Notes: a model not told the origin generated them from the sequence alone. A DNA stretch of 64,000 bases from Shewanella psychropiezotolerans (GCF_007197555.1 NZ_CP041614.1:5572001-5636000), one strand, 5' to 3'. Positions 9,834 to 19,438 are shown, counted from the first letter of the stretch. Numbers and translations are program-made.

Positions 9834-10014
9834 TAGGCGGAATGAATGAGATCCGACGCAGGTGTATTTGGCGAAGCAAGTAAGAAAGTGTGAGTTATCG
9901 TCGGGCAGATTCTTGTGGGGAAGCACGAGCAGAAACTTTTAGAGTATGAAAATAGAGAACTAGCATATTATGAAGGGACCACATGGCCCCTTTATCTATC
10001 TGTATTTAGCCATG

Positions 10015-10302
10015 TTATTCCGACTTACGGCCAAAATGAACCTTGTTTATTTCAGAATACTGTAGCAGATTCAACACCACCAAGGGACGTATCTCAGCCA
10101 TCGCGACCGACACCCCAGCCCAACCATCCTCATCCATACCGAGCACGATATAAGTCGTACCATTATCAATATTAAAATCACTCACCTCACCGGCAACAAC
10201 AAACCCGTCAGTTAGCATGGTTTGTGCAACCCTTTGAGCCAGGGCCTTAGCTTCTACCTCTTGAACTAAAACTTGATGAGTCAAGGTAATAAGGAAAGCC
10301 AT
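10015..10302 (-). CDS. Hypothetical protein, possibly the C-terminal half of a frameshifted gene
   Basis: A 95-residue product with no recognised domain; it contains VEAKALAQRVAQTMLTDG and a beta-rich segment DNGTTYIVLGMDEDGW. Its ATG lies inside the end of the preceding gene, overlapping by 56 bases in another frame. Removing one T near 10293 would join both into one protein of about 184 residues. Independent translation is possible because AAGG sits just before the ATG, but the spacing is short. Confidence 0.45.
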   Translation of the reverse strand: MAFLITLTHQVLVQEVEAKALAQRVAQTMLTDGFVVAGEVSDFNIDNGTTYIVLGMDEDGWAGVSVAMAEIRPLVVLNLLQYSEINKVHFGRKSE

Positions 10303-10567
10303 TCGCCTTATTAAGCACTAAAGCATACTTGTCATTTGCATGGGCAATATAATCTGAAAAATTGATATGTTTCTGAACATCACACTGGCCGCTGTACTGG
10401 TCGAGCAAACGAAAAGCGATTAATATCTCCCTGTGAAAGCTATCTAACTCCTTAGTTATTTGCAGCCTTTTCCCTTGAAAACTTGCTAACCCGTAGCCAG
10501 CTAAAAACACTAATATTAACAGTACAACTAAAAGTCGCCCCTTAGAAAAGCTCCGTTTCAAACCCAT
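10247..10567 (-). CDS. Hypothetical membrane-anchored protein downstream of the sensor kinase
   Basis: A 106-residue product with one N-terminal transmembrane helix (LLVVLLILVFLAGYGLA, about residues 12-28), then an external region with one Cys. The ATG at 10567 follows AAAGGA and lies three bases after the kinase stop, so it is translationally coupled to it. The last about 15 residues (DSSSFSSRGRS) look unlike the rest and may result from a frameshift into the following frame. A function accessory to the sulfur sensor is possible from position only. Confidence 0.5.
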   Translation of the reverse strand: MGLKRSFSKGRLLVVLLILVFLAGYGLASFQGKRLQITKELDSFHREILIAFRLLDQYSGQCDVQKHINFSDYIAHANDKYALVLNKANGFPYYLDSSSFSSRGRS

Positions 10568-10569
10568 AT

Positions 10570-12387
10570 TTATTCCTTTATTTCTCTGGGTAGCATGATG
10601 GTCACTACGCAACCTTGCTCCCATGGCGACCCCTTATGCCGACTATTATTTTCTATTGTAAACTCACCTTTATGTTGATTGATAACATCTTTACAGATGG
10701 CGAGTCCTAGGCCTAGTCCATCATCTTTAGTGGAGCAGAATGATGCCATCAGTTCACTTGCTTCACCTTGTAAGCCCGGACCATTATCTATCACTCGCAG
10801 GCTAATTTTAGTTTCCTCAAAGTCGAGTAGAACACAGATCTGTTTATCCACTCTGTTTATATCACTCATTGCATCTAGGCTGTTCTTGATAACATTGACT
10901 AAAACCTGGCTTAGTCCCACCTCATCACCTTTAATCGGGTACACTGAGCCAGATGTTTCCTGAGTTAGCGTCATACTCTGGCTATCAAATTCACGCCGAA
11001 AAAGAACCAAGGAGTTATTAACTACGTCAATTAAATTAAGGGCTTCGGCATGAGTCTTACGCCGCTTCAACAGGCTTCTCATTCTGTGCACCACGGCGCC
11101 AGCTCGAATAGACTGAGCATTTACCTTAGCCAGTAATTCATAGAGCTCAGAGTCCCCATCGCCTCTACTGTTCAGCCACATCATTCCGCCTTCACTATAC
11201 TGAGTGATTGCCGCTATTGGCTGATTAAGTTCATGGGCGAGACCCGAGCCAATCTCACCCAAAATAGCGGCACTTTGCATGCGCTCCACTTGTAAGGCTT
11301 TATCTTTTAACTGTCGCTCGGTCTCTACCAGGTATTCACTCTTCTCTCTGAATTTATACTCGAGCCAAAGGTGATAGATGGTAGACACGATAAACAGCAG
11401 TAATAGGGAAATCCCCCACTCCTTGTTACGCTCCATCCACTTCAAAACTGTTTCATGTAACGGTGGAGGTGGCAGCTTTAGTTGCAACTCTTTAAATAGC
11501 TGTATCACTTTGAACTGGCTAATTGGCGCCGTCCAACCTGAGTTTTTTGCCGTAATGGCTGCGATATGGTCTGCGGGAAGATCATAGAGCGCCTGAGCAA
11601 TCTCTTGGGTGATCTTCGGCGAAACCGTATCGGCAGAAGCAAAAGACCAATTAGGATATAACTGAGTACTCACAAGACAATCACAGCCCTCAGGTTTAGT
11701 CGGGTGGATCACCCTGAAGTCAGCCTTATTAACCATGCCCTCATCAATCATCTCTTCGAGAGTACAAAATGGTGTGATTGCAGCATCAACGGTTCTGTCC
11801 CTGACCTGATAAACGATGGGCTCTAAAGGAAACCCTAAGAAACGCATAGAGCCAAAAAAACTTTCGGGGGTGTAGCCCATTTTATGAAATAGGCCAATAG
11901 CCGCCTGATATCCTCCCAAGGCTTGAGGATCGCTGGCAACTATGTGCTTGCCTTGCAGATCTTTGAGGGTATATATCTGACTATCGGCTCGCACAATAAT
12001 GGTTGAGCCGATAGCAAAAGTGGTTTGTTGATGCTTGACACTCTTCATCGTCGCCAGCCATGAAAGCGGAAAGTGTCCACTAAGGTTCAGGTATTGACCT
12101 GGATTGGTCACGATAAATTGGATTTCATGACTCAGTAACTGACGACTCATCTCATCAAAGTCGACGGGCACGACCTCGAAGCGAGTGCCAGAAACCTGTT
12201 CACTTAAATAATCCATGGTCTCCTGCCAACGCTCCACCCCTTTCTGCACGCCATGATTAGCGAGCACACCTACCTTAAAAACCTCTATATACTCCCCTGC
12301 ATGAGTGGGCGGCACTTCCTCTTGAGCAGCAATGGAAAAACAAACAAGGGAGAGACAAAAAATAGCAAAACGGATCGACAGGAGCAT
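10570..12387 (-). CDS. thsS: Sensor histidine kinase with PhnD-type periplasmic domain (ThsS/TtrS-like)
   Basis: A 605-residue membrane sensor. A signal sequence (about 1-21) is followed by a PhnD-like substrate-binding domain (about 35-300, with VTNPGQYLNL and IVASDPQALGGYQAA). A transmembrane helix lies near 327-343, then a short coiled linker, the H-box GLAHELNQPIAAI, N-box NVIKNSLDA, and G-boxes DNGPGL and GLGLGLAI. This architecture is known for the tetrathionate sensor TtrS and the thiosulfate sensor ThsS of Shewanella. Placement beside psrABC and divergent from a FixJ-type regulator supports a thiosulfate sensor. The exact ligand is inferred. Confidence 0.82.
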   Translation of the reverse strand: MLLSIRFAIFCLSLVCFSIAAQEEVPPTHAGEYIEVFKVGVLANHGVQKGVERWQETMDYLSEQVSGTRFEVVPVDFDEMSRQLLSHEIQFIVTNPGQYLNLSGHFPLSWLATMKSVKHQQTTFAIGSTIIVRADSQIYTLKDLQGKHIVASDPQALGGYQAAIGLFHKMGYTPESFFGSMRFLGFPLEPIVYQVRDRTVDAAITPFCTLEEMIDEGMVNKADFRVIHPTKPEGCDCLVSTQLYPNWSFASADTVSPKITQEIAQALYDLPADHIAAITAKNSGWTAPISQFKVIQLFKELQLKLPPPPLHETVLKWMERNKEWGISLLLLFIVSTIYHLWLEYKFREKSEYLVETERQLKDKALQVERMQSAAILGEIGSGLAHELNQPIAAITQYSEGGMMWLNSRGDGDSELYELLAKVNAQSIRAGAVVHRMRSLLKRRKTHAEALNLIDVVNNSLVLFRREFDSQSMTLTQETSGSVYPIKGDEVGLSQVLVNVIKNSLDAMSDINRVDKQICVLLDFEETKISLRVIDNGPGLQGEASELMASFCSTKDDGLGLGLAICKDVINQHKGEFTIENNSRHKGSPWEQGCVVTIMLPREIKE

Positions 12388-12584
12388 TTATAAGAGTCCA
12401 ACAGTGATTCTCCAGCAAAGATAATCCAAAGCCATAAGGATTAATGAGATGCGGACTCAAATATTCACAGCTTAAAACGTGTTTTAGTGATCTCCCTCCT
12501 AAACTGGCATGGAACAATTGAGACAAGCACGTCATAGGGCTAACCTAAAGCCTATCCTCACAATAGAGAATCAGGCTCCTAGTG

Positions 12585-13181
12585 ATGACGCAAAATAATC
12601 TCTCTCTTCCAATTTACCTAGTAGATGACGATACTGCGATCTTAGATTCCCTGAGCTTTATGCTTTGCCAGTTCAATTACAAGGTAACGGGGTTTAGCAG
12701 CGGCACTCAATTTCTTAAAGAGGTCGAGCTGGAACAAGCAGGCTGCGTTATTCTTGATAGCCGAATGCCTGAAATTACCGGGCAGGAAGTACAAAGAAAA
12801 TTACTAGAAGTAGACAGTCCACTGGGAATCATTTTTCTCACTGGGCATGGTGACATGCCCATGGCCGTGGATGCATTTCGCAAGGGAGCTTGTGATTTTT
12901 TTCAGAAACCCGTGCCAGGTACAGCCTTAGCCGAGGCCATCAATAAAGCATTTACCTACAGCCAGCGTACCTTCAACGAACAAGCTCTGAAGCAAAAAAT
13001 GATGACGCTCTCCCCAAGAGAGCACCAAGTGCTGTACTTACTGACTCAAGGAAAAACCAACAAGCAGATCTCAGAAAAGCTATTTTTATCCTTACGTACC
13101 ATAGAAGTACATCGCGCTAAGATGATGAAGAAGCTTGCGGTGCACAACATTGCCGAGCTGGTAAATGCGACTCGGCAATGA
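12585..13181 (+). CDS. thsR: FixJ/NarL-type response regulator (ThsR/TtrR-like)
   Basis: A 198-residue regulator with an N-terminal receiver domain (acidic pocket in LVDDD, phospho-acceptor Asp in CVILDSRMP, conserved Lys in FFQKPVPG) and a C-terminal LuxR-type helix-turn-helix (LSPREHQVLYLLTQGKTNKQ). The expected partner is the divergent sensor kinase, 197 bases away, and the expected target is psrABC. The ATG at 12585 is used; a GTG lies one codon before it. Confidence 0.83.
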   Translation: MTQNNLSLPIYLVDDDTAILDSLSFMLCQFNYKVTGFSSGTQFLKEVELEQAGCVILDSRMPEITGQEVQRKLLEVDSPLGIIFLTGHGDMPMAVDAFRKGACDFFQKPVPGTALAEAINKAFTYSQRTFNEQALKQKMMTLSPREHQVLYLLTQGKTNKQISEKLFLSLRTIEVHRAKMMKKLAVHNIAELVNATRQ

Positions 13182-13237
13182 CTTAATATCGCTATTCACT
13201 GATGCCTGCTTGTACAAACTCAGCAAGCTCCTCCACT

Positions 13238-14338
13238 TTAAGCATTCACTTGATATTCGGGATAATCGATATAACCTTCTGCGCCGCCGCCAAACAGAGG
13301 GCCCTTATCGAAATCAGCCAACGGCAGTTGGTTAGACAAACGGTAAGGCAAGTCTGGATTGGCGATAAATGAACGGCCAAATGCAATAAGGTCGGCATAA
13401 CCTTTTTCAATTACTGCGCTGGCACGCTCAACATCATAACGGCCCGCCACAATAATAGTGCCATTGAAAACTTGTCTTAGCTTGATACGAAAGCTCTCAG
13501 GGATCTGTGGTGCATCGTCCCAGTCCGCTTCAGAAAGATGTACATAAGCAATCCCCTGCTGACCTAGGGACTCTGCTGCCAATAAAATGGTTTCTACAAT
13601 TTCCGGGCAACCCATATCTTTAAAGGTCACAAACGGGGCCAATCTAACACCCACTTTGTCAGAGCCGATCTTTGCACTGACGGCGCGAACAATATCCAGT
13701 AAAAACTGAATACGCTTTAAGGGCGAACCACCATATTCATCTGCTCTCTTGTTAGAGTTGGTTCGTAAAAACTGATCGATGAGATAACCATTTCCAGCGT
13801 GAATCTCTACCCCGTCGAAGCCTGCATCTATGGCCTTAGCCGCGCTATCGGCAAAGTCATTAACAACCCTATCTATATCTGATTGAGTCATCTCTCTAGG
13901 GGTCTGACAATCGATCATCTGTCCTTGAGGATGGGCTTCATCGACAATCCAGACCTGAGTATCCGTTGGCTTAATCGCCGATGGGGCTATCGGTGCCAGT
14001 CCCTGCTGAAAAACAGGATGAGACACCCGACCCACATGCCATAGTTGATTGAAAATGGTACCTCCCGCCTGATGCACCGCAGAAGTAACCTTGCGCCAAC
14101 CTTGGATCTGCTCATGGGTATAGACTCCAGGCGTGAATGAATAGCCCTGGCTATCATCAGAGATCTGAGTTGCCTCTGTGATGATTAAGCCAGCCGAAGC
14201 TCGCTGGGCATAATATTCAGCCATCATCTCATTGGGTATATTGCCAGGCTGAGTGGTCCTCGAGCGCGTCATAGGTGCCATCACCATACGATTTCCCAAA
14301 TCGAACCGACCATTTGAGTAGGGAGTAAATAGCTTCAT
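13238..14338 (-). CDS. nemA: Old Yellow Enzyme family alkene reductase (N-ethylmaleimide reductase-like)
   Basis: A 366-residue FMN-dependent TIM-barrel ene-reductase that reduces activated C=C bonds and nitro compounds with NAD(P)H. APMTRSRT is the N-terminal FMN-region motif. HAGNGYLIDQFLR has the His/Asn substrate pair and the Tyr proton donor. FGRSFIANPDLPYRL forms the phosphate-binding end. Length is normal for the family. The LysR gene is divergent with 139 bases between starts and is a likely regulator. Confidence 0.92.
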   Translation of the reverse strand: MKLFTPYSNGRFDLGNRMVMAPMTRSRTTQPGNIPNEMMAEYYAQRASAGLIITEATQISDDSQGYSFTPGVYTHEQIQGWRKVTSAVHQAGGTIFNQLWHVGRVSHPVFQQGLAPIAPSAIKPTDTQVWIVDEAHPQGQMIDCQTPREMTQSDIDRVVNDFADSAAKAIDAGFDGVEIHAGNGYLIDQFLRTNSNKRADEYGGSPLKRIQFLLDIVRAVSAKIGSDKVGVRLAPFVTFKDMGCPEIVETILLAAESLGQQGIAYVHLSEADWDDAPQIPESFRIKLRQVFNGTIIVAGRYDVERASAVIEKGYADLIAFGRSFIANPDLPYRLSNQLPLADFDKGPLFGGGAEGYIDYPEYQVNA

Positions 14339-14422
14339 GATAAAACCTTATGCTGAGTAAAAGTGGGCAGATTTCAGGGAGAAACTCTCAACCTGAAAAA
14401 CTTAGGCCCAGTATATAACCCG

Positions 14423-14437
14423 TATCATTTTTTGATA
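14423..14437. promoter_or_regulatory. Candidate LysR-type operator
   Basis: TATCA-N5-TGATA lies between the divergent ene-reductase and LysR genes and contains the T-N11-A pattern of LysR-type sites. The AT-rich setting also suits a promoter, so the call is tentative. Confidence 0.4.
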
Positions 14438-14477
14438 ATTAGGCTATTATTAAAATCATTTTCAAAAAATATTTGAT

Positions 14478-15395
14478 ATGTATCACCTCAAAGATCTTCA
14501 TCTAGCCATCAGAATTGCCGATCTTCACAGCATCTCGGCAGCCGGTCGCGAGCTAGGCATGACGCCCGCAGCGGCCAGCGCAGCACTGCAACGACTGGAG
14601 AAGCAGATCGATTGTCAGCTATTCTCCCGCTCTACCCGCTCGATGAAACTAACCCAGGAAGGACAAGTATTTATCGAGACAGGCCGTCAAGCCCTAGAGT
14701 TACTGGAAGGTGCAAATGCGGCCTTGGCGGATAACCGAGGGGAGCTAAAAGGAGAGATACGTATCGCCTTGCCCTCAGATCTAGGGCGGAATCTCATCCG
14801 TGGCTGGCTGGATGATTTTGCCAATCAGGCTCCTGATCTGACCCTCACCCTCTTCTTTGGCGATCATATGTCAGATCTCATCAACCAGAACCTGCATCTG
14901 GCGCTTAGATATGGACAACTTGAAGACTCAAACCTTAAACGCCGTCAGCTAGCCATGACCCATAGGGTCGCCATAGCCTCCCCGGATTACCTCGCCAAGA
15001 GCGGAATACCCAAACACCCGAATGAACTCAATCAACATAAAATATTGATCCTCAATCGAGGTGGTGAACCTTGGAATAAGTGGCGATTCAGCCATAAGGG
15101 AGAAAGCTATGAGGCTCATGTCAGAGGCAATAAGAGCAGTAATGATGGCGCCGTCATTCGTGACTGGGCATTAGCCGGTGAAGGCATTGCCTATAAGAGT
15201 TGGTTGGATGTTGCCATGGATGTGCATCAGGGCAGACTGGTATTACTCTTTCCCGATCAGCTGGCCGAGGCAATCCCACTTCAACTGGTGTATCTGCAGA
15301 CCGATTATCCAAGATTGAAAATTCGTAAAACCATAGACTTTATCATCGAACGCATTGATGCATTTTCCCGCACCTACCCCCTGTTAACTAACTAG
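14478..15395 (+). CDS. LysR family transcriptional regulator
   Basis: A 305-residue regulator with an N-terminal winged helix-turn-helix (LHSISAAGRELGMTPAAASA, about 17-36) and a periplasmic-binding-fold effector domain (from about 90, GELKGEIRIALPSDLGR). It belongs to the subgroup often called CrgA/DsdC-like regulators of neighbouring oxidoreductases. It is divergent from the ene-reductase, so control of that gene and itself is likely. The effector is unknown. Confidence 0.88.
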   Translation: MYHLKDLHLAIRIADLHSISAAGRELGMTPAAASAALQRLEKQIDCQLFSRSTRSMKLTQEGQVFIETGRQALELLEGANAALADNRGELKGEIRIALPSDLGRNLIRGWLDDFANQAPDLTLTLFFGDHMSDLINQNLHLALRYGQLEDSNLKRRQLAMTHRVAIASPDYLAKSGIPKHPNELNQHKILILNRGGEPWNKWRFSHKGESYEAHVRGNKSSNDGAVIRDWALAGEGIAYKSWLDVAMDVHQGRLVLLFPDQLAEAIPLQLVYLQTDYPRLKIRKTIDFIIERIDAFSRTYPLLTN

Positions 15396-15563
15396 TCCCT
15401 ATCTTTATACGCCTGTAAACCTGCCACTTATTTAACTCCCCCTGCGACAGCTTGTCGCAGTTTGGCTATTAGCCTTTGTCAGTCGCTAACTTGACAGGCA
15501 CAATCCGCCGCGAACCAAGATGGTCACATAAAACTACATACTCTATACACTAAGACGAATACT

Positions 15564-17621
15564 ATGACCTTGCGCTTATCATTTATCTCACTCTCGATCT
15601 TTTCAGCTATATTCTCCTCTTCTCAGGCTTTCGCCGATGACGGTGACTTCGAAGTTATCGAAGTCACCGGCCATCACCAAGGCAGTTACAGTTCGGTTGT
15701 GGCCGATGCAACATCGCCTAAGGCCGATATTAGCGGCCTACTGGAAAAACTACCCGGCGCCGCCGTCAATGGCAATGGCCCGCTAACGGGCATAGCCCAG
15801 TATCGCGGGCTCTATGGCGACAGGGTCAATACCCAAGTCAATGGTGTTACCTTAGCCAGCGCCGGCCCTAATGCCATGGATACTCCGCTAAGTTATGCCA
15901 GCTTAGTCAACAGTGAACGCCTTGAGATGACGCGAGGCATAGCGCCTGTGTCAGCTGGTACCAACACCATAGGCGGCAGTGTCAAGGTCATAGAGTCTCA
16001 AGCCAGTTTCAATGAAGTCAGTGGTAAAGTCGCGGCGCAATATCAAGATAATGGCCAACGCGGTCATTTAGGTGCTAAGGCCAATATCGGTAACCAAGAT
16101 CATGCCCTACTGGTTTATGGCGACATACTTAAAGGCAATGACAACACCATCTCAGGCAATGGCAGCGAGATCTCGCCAACGACATACGACAAGCAGATGT
16201 TTGGCGGTCAGTACCGCTTTAACTTAGGAGCATCGGGCTCAGATGATGAATCTATTGCCATAGGCTACCAGCACGTTGAAACCAGCGAAGCAGGCACTCC
16301 GGCTCTGCCTATGGATATCGATTTTATCCGTAGTGACAGGGTCAAGCTTGAAGGCGTACACGATATCTCAAACTGGGAGCTGAACTGGCACTTAGCCTAC
16401 AGCGATGCAACACATGGCATGGATAACTTCAGCCAGCGCATGAAGATGCCGACCATGAATGCCAGATACAACAGCGCCGATAGCACCAGCTTCGACGGCC
16501 AAATATCTATAGGTAAAGACGCCTGGCTATTCGGTATCGATACTCAGCTTAGTGAGCATAATTCAGTGATCACCGACCCGACTATGGCCATGTTCCATGT
16601 CGATAACTTCAATGGTGTGAAGGATGATACCTACAGTGCCTTTGCTCAGTGGCAGCAAGATATCGGCCAGTGGAATTGGCAATTGGGTGCGCGGATTAAG
16701 CACTACAGCACAGATGCCGATGAAGTTGAGCACTCAATGGCGGGTAGCATGCCAGCGATTAAGATATTGATGGACAGATATAACAATGCCGACCGCTCTC
16801 AATCTCAAACAGGTGTCGATCTGGTTCTTAACGGTCGCTATCAAGTGAACAGTGAGCTGAGCTGGATCTTAGGCTTGGCCCGTAAACAAGCCAGCGCCAG
16901 CTACCAACAGAGATACCTCTGGGTGCCGATGCAATCAACCGGCGGCTTGGCCGACGGCCGCACCTATGTCGGCCAGATGGATCTGGATTTAGAAACGGCC
17001 TATCAAATCGAAGTGGGCGCAGATTACGCCAGTGGCGACTTCAGCTTCAGCCCACGTGTCTTCTTACACCGTATCGACGATTATATTCAAGGTGTTGCTG
17101 CAACAGATCCGGCAGTGATCATGGCGGCGCAGATGATGGGAGATGACAATCCAATGCAGTTTGCCAATGTCGATGCCCAGCTGTTTGGCATGGACCTCAC
17201 TGCGACTTACCAACTTGGCGACAGCTGGAGTCTGGATATGAATGCCAGTTATGTCAGTGGCGAGCGCCGTGATATCGACGATAACCTCTATCGTATCTCC
17301 CCGCCTAAGGTCATTCTGGGATTGAATTACCAAAATGGTAACTGGCTAGCAAGAGTCGAAGGCCAGGGCGTCAGCGCTCAGAACAAGGTATCAGAGACAC
17401 AATTTGAAGAAACCACTGCGGGTTATGGCCTGATGAATCTGTCTCTTGCCTATGATGCAGACAGCTGGATGGTCAAGGCTGGGGTAAATAACCTGTTCGA
17501 TACTGAATATGAAGATCACTTAGCCGGTTATAACCGGGTTATGGGTGGTGATTTAATGGCGGGCGAACGTATGCCAGGCACAGGCATGAACGCTTGGTTG
17601 ACGGGAGAATACAGGTTTTAA
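15564..17621 (+). CDS. TonB-dependent outer-membrane receptor, methionine-rich
   Basis: A 685-residue outer-membrane transporter. A signal peptide (about 1-24, ending SSQAFA) is followed by a TonB-box-like FEVIEVTGH, a plug domain (about 45-160, with QYRGLYGDRVNTQVNG and TNTIGGSVKV) and a 22-strand barrel ending in the C-terminal Phe of TGEYRF. Met-rich loops (MKMPTMNARY, SMAGSMPAIKILM, MAGERMPGTGM) hint at copper or another soft metal, but the substrate is not established. The gene stands alone, followed by a terminator. Confidence 0.87.
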   Translation: MTLRLSFISLSIFSAIFSSSQAFADDGDFEVIEVTGHHQGSYSSVVADATSPKADISGLLEKLPGAAVNGNGPLTGIAQYRGLYGDRVNTQVNGVTLASAGPNAMDTPLSYASLVNSERLEMTRGIAPVSAGTNTIGGSVKVIESQASFNEVSGKVAAQYQDNGQRGHLGAKANIGNQDHALLVYGDILKGNDNTISGNGSEISPTTYDKQMFGGQYRFNLGASGSDDESIAIGYQHVETSEAGTPALPMDIDFIRSDRVKLEGVHDISNWELNWHLAYSDATHGMDNFSQRMKMPTMNARYNSADSTSFDGQISIGKDAWLFGIDTQLSEHNSVITDPTMAMFHVDNFNGVKDDTYSAFAQWQQDIGQWNWQLGARIKHYSTDADEVEHSMAGSMPAIKILMDRYNNADRSQSQTGVDLVLNGRYQVNSELSWILGLARKQASASYQQRYLWVPMQSTGGLADGRTYVGQMDLDLETAYQIEVGADYASGDFSFSPRVFLHRIDDYIQGVAATDPAVIMAAQMMGDDNPMQFANVDAQLFGMDLTATYQLGDSWSLDMNASYVSGERRDIDDNLYRISPPKVILGLNYQNGNWLARVEGQGVSAQNKVSETQFEETTAGYGLMNLSLAYDADSWMVKAGVNNLFDTEYEDHLAGYNRVMGGDLMAGERMPGTGMNAWLTGEYRF

Positions 17622-17634
17622 GCTTTAAATTAGG

Positions 17635-17659
17635 GAGCTTAGGCCTAGTTCCTAAGCTC
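17635..17659 (+). terminator. Terminator after the TonB receptor gene
   Basis: GAGCTTAGG and CCTAAGCTC form a nine-base stem with a seven-base loop, starting 14 bases after the stop. A T-rich stretch (TTTGTTTATTTT) follows at some distance, so it is a moderate-quality terminator. Confidence 0.6.
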
Positions 17660-17701
17660 TATAAGCTTTGTTTATTTTAGGGGGTTCCACTGCACTTTCC
17701 C

Positions 17702-17755
17702 TCCCCGAGCGATTCTCGTTTTACAGCGACATATCCTCGGGGATTTTTTATTTTC
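17702..17755 (+). terminator. Second terminator-like hairpin, possible end of a small RNA
   Basis: TCCCCGAG and CTCGGGGA pair across 26 bases and lead straight into ATTTTTTATTTT. A small inner hairpin (CGAG-CGATT-CTCG) overlaps the left arm. This could be a second terminator for the receptor gene or the 3' end of a short RNA. Confidence 0.45.
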
Positions 17756-17803
17756 AAACACAAGTACAAACATCAAATACTGCCAGACATGATTACTAAG
17801 CCT

Positions 17804-18782
17804 TCATTGAGTCTTTTGTTGTTTACGGATCAACATCTCTTTATCGGCACTATCGAGCATAGACATCAGGTCTAGTTGTAAACCCATTTCCACATGACCG
17901 ATGGAAACGGCATACTCAGGCAAGCCTACATTCGCGGCTCCGGCTACGATTCCTTTTATTATCCGCTGCTCTATCTTATGTAGATCATCGTCTTGTTCCA
18001 TAACCACCAGAGCAACAAACTCATCGCCCCCCATCCTGCCAATCACATCTGTATGCCTTACACATTCCTCTAGCGTACTAGCCAAATGTTGCAGCACGTC
18101 ATCACCGACATTATGACCGTAGCGGTCATTGATGGATTTAAAGTCATCTACATCGATATAGAGCAAGCCTAAGCGACCTTGAGTACGCTGTGCCAGCCTG
18201 ATCCTTTGCTCGGCTAACACAGAAAATCCTCGCCGATTATTGATGCCGCACAGAGGGTCTGTGATGGCCAGCTTCTGCATCTGTTCATACAGGCCTAGCA
18301 TGGACAGATCCGCCTCGAGAATATCTTTCAGATGGCGAATAAGCTCAAGATAAGTCTCTTGATAATCGGTCTGCTTAAAATCCATCACGCAGAAGGTGCC
18401 AAACACTTTACCATTAGGCCAAAAGACCGGCACCCCAAGATAGGACGTGAAACCATCCTTATATACTTCAGGATTGGTGTCCCAGCCGGGATCTATCTGG
18501 GCATTAGAGACGTATAGCTCTTCGCCAGTCTCGACTATACTTGCGGCAGAAAATATTCACCTCAGGCTCTATCACCACGCCAGCAGGATAAGGGTTAGAT
18601 GCTTGCTCACTGGCAATGGCCACCTGAAAACCAGCAGAAGTATGTTGCACCAAGAAACCAGCCGGCGCATCGAAAAGCTTGGCCAGTAAGTTAACCGTTT
18701 TTTGCCATTTTTCGATAGAGATAAGATCGTTTGGGTTGTCGAGTAGGAACTTATCGGTTTCGAATACTGAACTATGAGTCAT
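17804..18782 (-). pseudogene. GAF-GGDEF diguanylate cyclase, frameshifted
   Basis: The upstream part (18782-18504) encodes a GAF-type sensor domain and the downstream part (to 17804) its end plus a GGDEF domain. The GGDEF half is intact: GRMGGDEF at the active site, DVDDFKSINDRYGH for the metal region. Reading through in the right frames gives an uninterrupted protein, with ETGEELYVSNAQIDPGWD in the missing overlap. The span is 979 bases, one more than a multiple of three, so a single inserted base near 18539 (in CGCAAGTATAG) explains the break. As read, diguanylate cyclase activity would be lost or uncoupled from sensing. A sequencing error cannot be excluded. Confidence 0.8.
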
Positions 18783-18898
18783 CTTATGCGACCCTCTATA
18801 TACAAGCTGTCATTAAGATAAAGCTACAGCGAAACACGCTATAATCCTAGAAGAAATCAGTGGATTTACTGATACGAATAAAAAACAGACTAACCCGT

Positions 18899-19438
18899 TT
18901 AAACCGATACCGGTTTTTTCAATAATTTTCGTTGTAAAGTACGCCTATGCATCCCCAACTGCCGGGCTGTAGCGGAAACATTGCCCTTGTTGGCATTGAG
19001 CACCTGCTGAATATGCTCCCACTCCAGCCGCTTGGGGTTGAGAGGCTCTTCATCAATAGCCGAAATCGCCATAACCACGGGTGTCGCGTTAAGCGCATTA
19101 AGCAAGGTCTGCGTATCGACGGGTTTTGACAGGTAATTGTCTGCGCCCATACGAATGGCCTCGACGGCTGTGGCAATACTGGCATACCCAGTGAGTAACA
19201 CCATAAGTACATTAGGTAGATACAGCCTTAAAGGCTCGATCAAAACCAAACCATTATCTTCGGCAAGTTTCATATCTAGCAGAATATGGCTAGGTTGAAA
19301 CTGTCTGGCCAGCAGCAATCCCTGAGTCGCATCATGGGCTTGCTGACACTCGAACCCATGACGAGAGAGTCGTCTGGCCAGCACACCTGCAAAGGCCAAA
19401 TCATCTTCAATGATTAATAGCTTGTTAATTTCAACCAC
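18899..19438 (-). CDS. RegA/PrrA/ActR-like response regulator
   Basis: A 179-residue regulator: receiver domain with the acidic pair in IIEDD, phospho-acceptor Asp in HILLDMKL, and Lys in YLSKPVD; then a C-terminal Fis-type helix-turn-helix (NVSATARQLGMHRRTLQRKL). This is the layout of the RegA/PrrA redox regulators of proteobacteria. The partner kinase gene ends 37 bases upstream, so the two form an operon. Targets cannot be read from the window. Confidence 0.85.
   Translation of the reverse strand: MVEINKLLIIEDDLAFAGVLARRLSRHGFECQQAHDATQGLLLARQFQPSHILLDMKLAEDNGLVLIEPLRLYLPNVLMVLLTGYASIATAVEAIRMGADNYLSKPVDTQTLLNALNATPVVMAISAIDEEPLNPKRLEWEHIQQVLNANKGNVSATARQLGMHRRTLQRKLLKKPVSV

Noticed and set aside
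9354..9883. Genes opposite the psrA start
   Set aside because: Both-strand frames here mirror the Tat signal and iron-sulfur region of psrA.
15396..15563. Fur box before the TonB receptor
   Set aside because: No convincing 19-bp Fur-like palindrome was found in the leader.
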